From contig VZRS01009627.1 of NCBI GenBank assembly GCA_013398055.1, forward strand, positions 466,592 through 530,591: a stretch of DNA of 64,000 nucleotides. Direction: 5' to 3'. The notes under the pieces were generated by a model. That model was given only the letters and a program-made list of their open reading frames with translations. It searched no databases and was not told the DNA's origin. Positions 61,101 to 64,000 of the stretch are shown here, piece by piece. Each line of letters starts with the position of its first letter. Positions within the stretch are counted from its first letter, which is position 1. Source of the DNA: Ifrita kowaldi. Taxonomy: Eukaryota > Chordata > Aves > Passeriformes > Cinclosomatidae. Position numbers and translations under genes: made by a program.

Positions 61101-64000
61101 AATCTCACCCACCAAAGACAACTTGGCCAGTTGTTTGCCATCATAATTTTCCTTTTCAATACCTAAAATTATTAATCTGCTGCTTCAGGCCTATCAGGAG
61201 AACACCACGAGGCAGGACGGCACCACAGCCCTCCAAAACCACACAGCATCAATCTTCCCTCAGCTGCAGCCTGGCATGAAACTGCACTGACATCATGCAA
61301 CCTGGAGCTTCACAGAGAGCACAAAATTTAAAACAGAAGCCGTAATAGGATATGTTTCCATTTGCTACCCCTCCGCATTTAATATACGGGATATTATCCT
61401 CCTATCCTATGGCAAACTCCCTAGGCTGGGGGTTTTTTTTCATTCTTGATCTTCATCCATCGAGCAAAATGTCATCGGTGATGACAGTACAGCTCTTGGT
61501 AAAGGAATGATGTGTTAGCTTGTGCTCCCTCTGCTGCTCCTGCTGCAGCACAGCAAAGCACAGCTGGAACCGACCTCACGATCCACGGGGCTCTGCCCAT
61601 CGCTTCAGTCCATTTCACTATTTTTTCTGCACTTTTCTTCTTTAAAAGGGGGAGATTTTAAAACAGAGCACTTAAGTACGCAAGCATGTAGGGTTTTAAA
61701 CCAAGTAATCTCTGAGATGACAGATTCAGGTGGAGCTCTAAGTCCCTTGGGATCCCAAAGTCCTTCTGGCCCTGCTGCACAGAGTTGAGGTATCTCCTCT
61801 CAGGGGCATGCAGAGCCAGTTGAAGGGTGTATGAAGGACCAGCACTCACAAACCCCTCATCCTCTGCAGGCTGCTGCCGTGCCACGGTGGCACATTCCTA
61901 ACGTGGCAGTCACAGGCAGCCCGACTTTCTGCCTTTGCCAAGGACATGTTCCCTGCAGGGCCACTGCATCTTAGGGGCAGCAGGGAGGGAAGAATGAGTA
62001 TGAAACTTTAGACAAAGGGGAACCATAAAACTAACTATGGTTGTCCATTAAAATGCAAAGATTGGTAACAAAGTTTAAGGAAAGGAACACTTCCCCAGAA
62101 TTACAGCTCACTCAACCCAGGTACAAACAAAGCCTCGGAGGAGATGGCTCGGTCATTGATGGTTAGGCATGTCCTTGGGTTTTACAGCTTGAACACCACC
62201 AATTAAAACAAGTGGTGCTAACTAATACCACCAGCATCACACAGACCCACAGGAAGACTAAGACCAGCAACATTTTTTCCCCCTTTACCCACAGTATTTT
62301 ACCCAGAAGTACCCAACTGACTGTCATAAAAAACCTAATTTTAGGAGAAACACTGAGGGAAACAGGAAGAATGTCCCCAGTGAAGAAAGGCTGGGCAAGC
62401 ACATATACACAGATTCATTTGCTTGAAAACCTACATCCTGACCATCTTGGCGAGTTCAACAATATAAATAGTGTATGACTAGTAAGCCTAACAGTGAAGG
62501 GCAAACTTTCTATACATATATTTTTGCTTAGTGTGGGGAAAATACTTCCCTCAGTATCTAGGATTTTTTAGGATTGCAGGTTGGATAGCATTCATTTTTT
62601 CCTTGTTTGCTTGTATTTTTTTAAAAATTAACTCTAACTCACAGTCCTGACTAGTAACTCATAACTCACAAGGTGCTGTGATGATGGAGAAGGCAGCAGC
62701 AGACATGTTTGTGCTTCAATGGGGTGGAGAATGACAACCAACCCTACTGGCATTGTCACAATGAGCCTTATTCAAGTAGAAGCAGCCAAAAAGCCATAAA
62801 AATGGTCAAAGTTACAGAGGTAAGCCAGTCAAGAGCAAGGAGCATCCCGCACAATCAATGCACATTAAACTAAGCAGGAAGAAACTGATATGCAAACTAT
62901 CCACAATAAAAGGTGAAATTCACTTTATCCATCTTCCCTTCCTGGAGAGGAATTGTGCTGACAGGAAAGGCTGGAGGTTGTGCCTGAAGTTTCCTAATCT
63001 CCCGCTTTAAACTGGATGCTGAGCCCTTGCACTGACCCGGTGATGCTTTATATTTTTTTAAATGGAAGTGTATATAAATAATTTCGTTAGAAATCTATTT
63101 GGCAGTCAAAAACAAGGGAAGGAAGCCTATCATTTACTGACCATAACTTTAAAAAAGAGAGGGTGTGTGAATGTATGCTTCTTTGATAAATCTTCCTCCC
63201 AAGTATACACCCATATCAGCATTTCCTCCTCCTGCCGATTTCAGAACAAAAATGTGCAGTCTAAGTGAACTTCTATTTTATGCCACAAAAACCTATCATT
63301 CAGTGGTTAACAAAGACCACTCGGAATCTGTTTTTCTAAAAGACAGTTAACCAATCCCTGTAATTCAAAAAGACTTTTTCTCATCAAAGCAGCACAGGAA
63401 CACCAAGGAAACATTTCAGAGCTCAGTATTCAAGATGTGGGCATTATGTGCGACACAAAAGTATTCTGGAAAACTCAAGGCTCTGGTACGACACTGTATG
63501 ATTCAACTTTTTGGCACACTCCCCTTCCACCATCATCTGAAAACCATCTGAGATAACCTCTAAAGAAGATCTGGGCAACGGTCTGCTCTTCCCTTCCTTT
63601 GTCCCAACAGAGAACTGTAATCTGCTCTTTGATTTCTTTTATAAAACAGGACTACAAAGGAACAGCAAGGAAAAAAAAGCCTGTTTGAAAACAGGGCAGC
63701 CAGACACCCAGCAAGAGCTTCTCATCCAAGCTTGAGGGAATCTCGCAGCTGGCTGCTGCCACATCTCCCTCCGGACGGCCACGGCTTCCGTCTGCTTTTG
63801 CCATCACCTCCATCTTCTGGCTTAGACAATAGCAACAGGTGCAACAACACCAACACACGAAGAGGGCAGCCCACGGAATGCACGTGTTTTCTGGTGCAAG
63901 GGGCTAAGTGATATCCCAGAAGTAAGCGCTTGATGGATATCGCAGCCCAGAGCCACAGGACGACACGCAACCACCCGACGCAACAATCCGTACAGCCTTT

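Larger units (their letters stand above)
35823..64000 (-). other. FAT4: long FAT4 intron upstream of exon 2 (more than 28 kb, incomplete)
   Basis: No cadherin-like exon or any other convincing gene was found on either strand in this stretch. FAT4 has a very large first coding exon (repeats 1-16 here by count) separated by a long intron, so this is most simply that intron. It contains CR1 fragments at 38180, 42811, 48911 and 58091, a TA/CA microsatellite, a T-rich tract, a perfect hairpin at 37245-37270 and several candidate conserved blocks. Open frames of 60-134 codons lack splice partners and family features. Confidence 0.75.

Noticed and set aside
63950..64000. CpG-containing sequence at the window edge as the start of the next exon
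   Set aside because: It is too short to judge, and no cadherin-like translation is visible on the minus strand.
1..64000. tRNA, rRNA, microRNA or CRISPR features
   Set aside because: No cloverleaf box motifs, rRNA-like blocks, 60-80 nt hairpins or regularly spaced direct repeats were recognised by eye.

Overview
This window is vertebrate genomic DNA, almost certainly from a bird. Short multi-exon coding blocks sit in AT-rich non-coding sequence, and the recognisable interspersed repeats are 3' tails of CR1 LINEs, the main avian retroposon. There are no bacterial features: no operons, Shine-Dalgarno starts or CRISPR arrays. I cannot name the species.

The only protein-coding gene I can support is an internal part of FAT4, the giant atypical protocadherin, on the minus strand. 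Eight exons are readable between 35822 (5' side) and 324 (3' side): 35691-35822, 32710-32971, 30652-31002, 25630-26552, 24731-24905, 10683-10863, 7094-7344 and 324-4673. All have GT donors and AG acceptors on the minus strand. The intron phases run 0, 0, 1, 1, 0, 1, 2, 1, 1 and join into one open frame of 6625 nt (about 2208 codons). By comparison with the usual vertebrate FAT4 layout these are probably exons 2-9, and I use those numbers as provisional labels. They encode the end of cadherin repeat 16, all of repeats 17-34, the membrane-proximal segment, EGF1, EGF2 and most of EGF3. Missing are the first large exon (repeats 1-16, beyond 64000) and the last exons (remaining EGF and laminin-G domains, transmembrane segment, cytoplasmic tail, before position 1).

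Layout: 1-323 is intron. 324-10863 holds the giant exon 9 and exons 8 and 7. 10864-24730 is a 13.9 kb intron. 24731-35822 holds exons 6 to 2. 35823-64000 is more than 28 kb with no convincing exon, presumably the long intron after the first coding exon. The introns carry six CR1 fragments, a 73 bp element with perfect 12 bp terminal inverted repeats, several perfect hairpins, a G-quadruplex motif, microsatellites and some stretches that resemble conserved non-coding elements.

I found no previously undescribed gene system. The observations most worth a second look are the putative intronic regulatory elements, the CR1 insertion about 50 bp from a FAT4 splice donor, the inverted-repeat elements, the phase-symmetric exons and the cluster of degenerate calcium linkers in exon 9.
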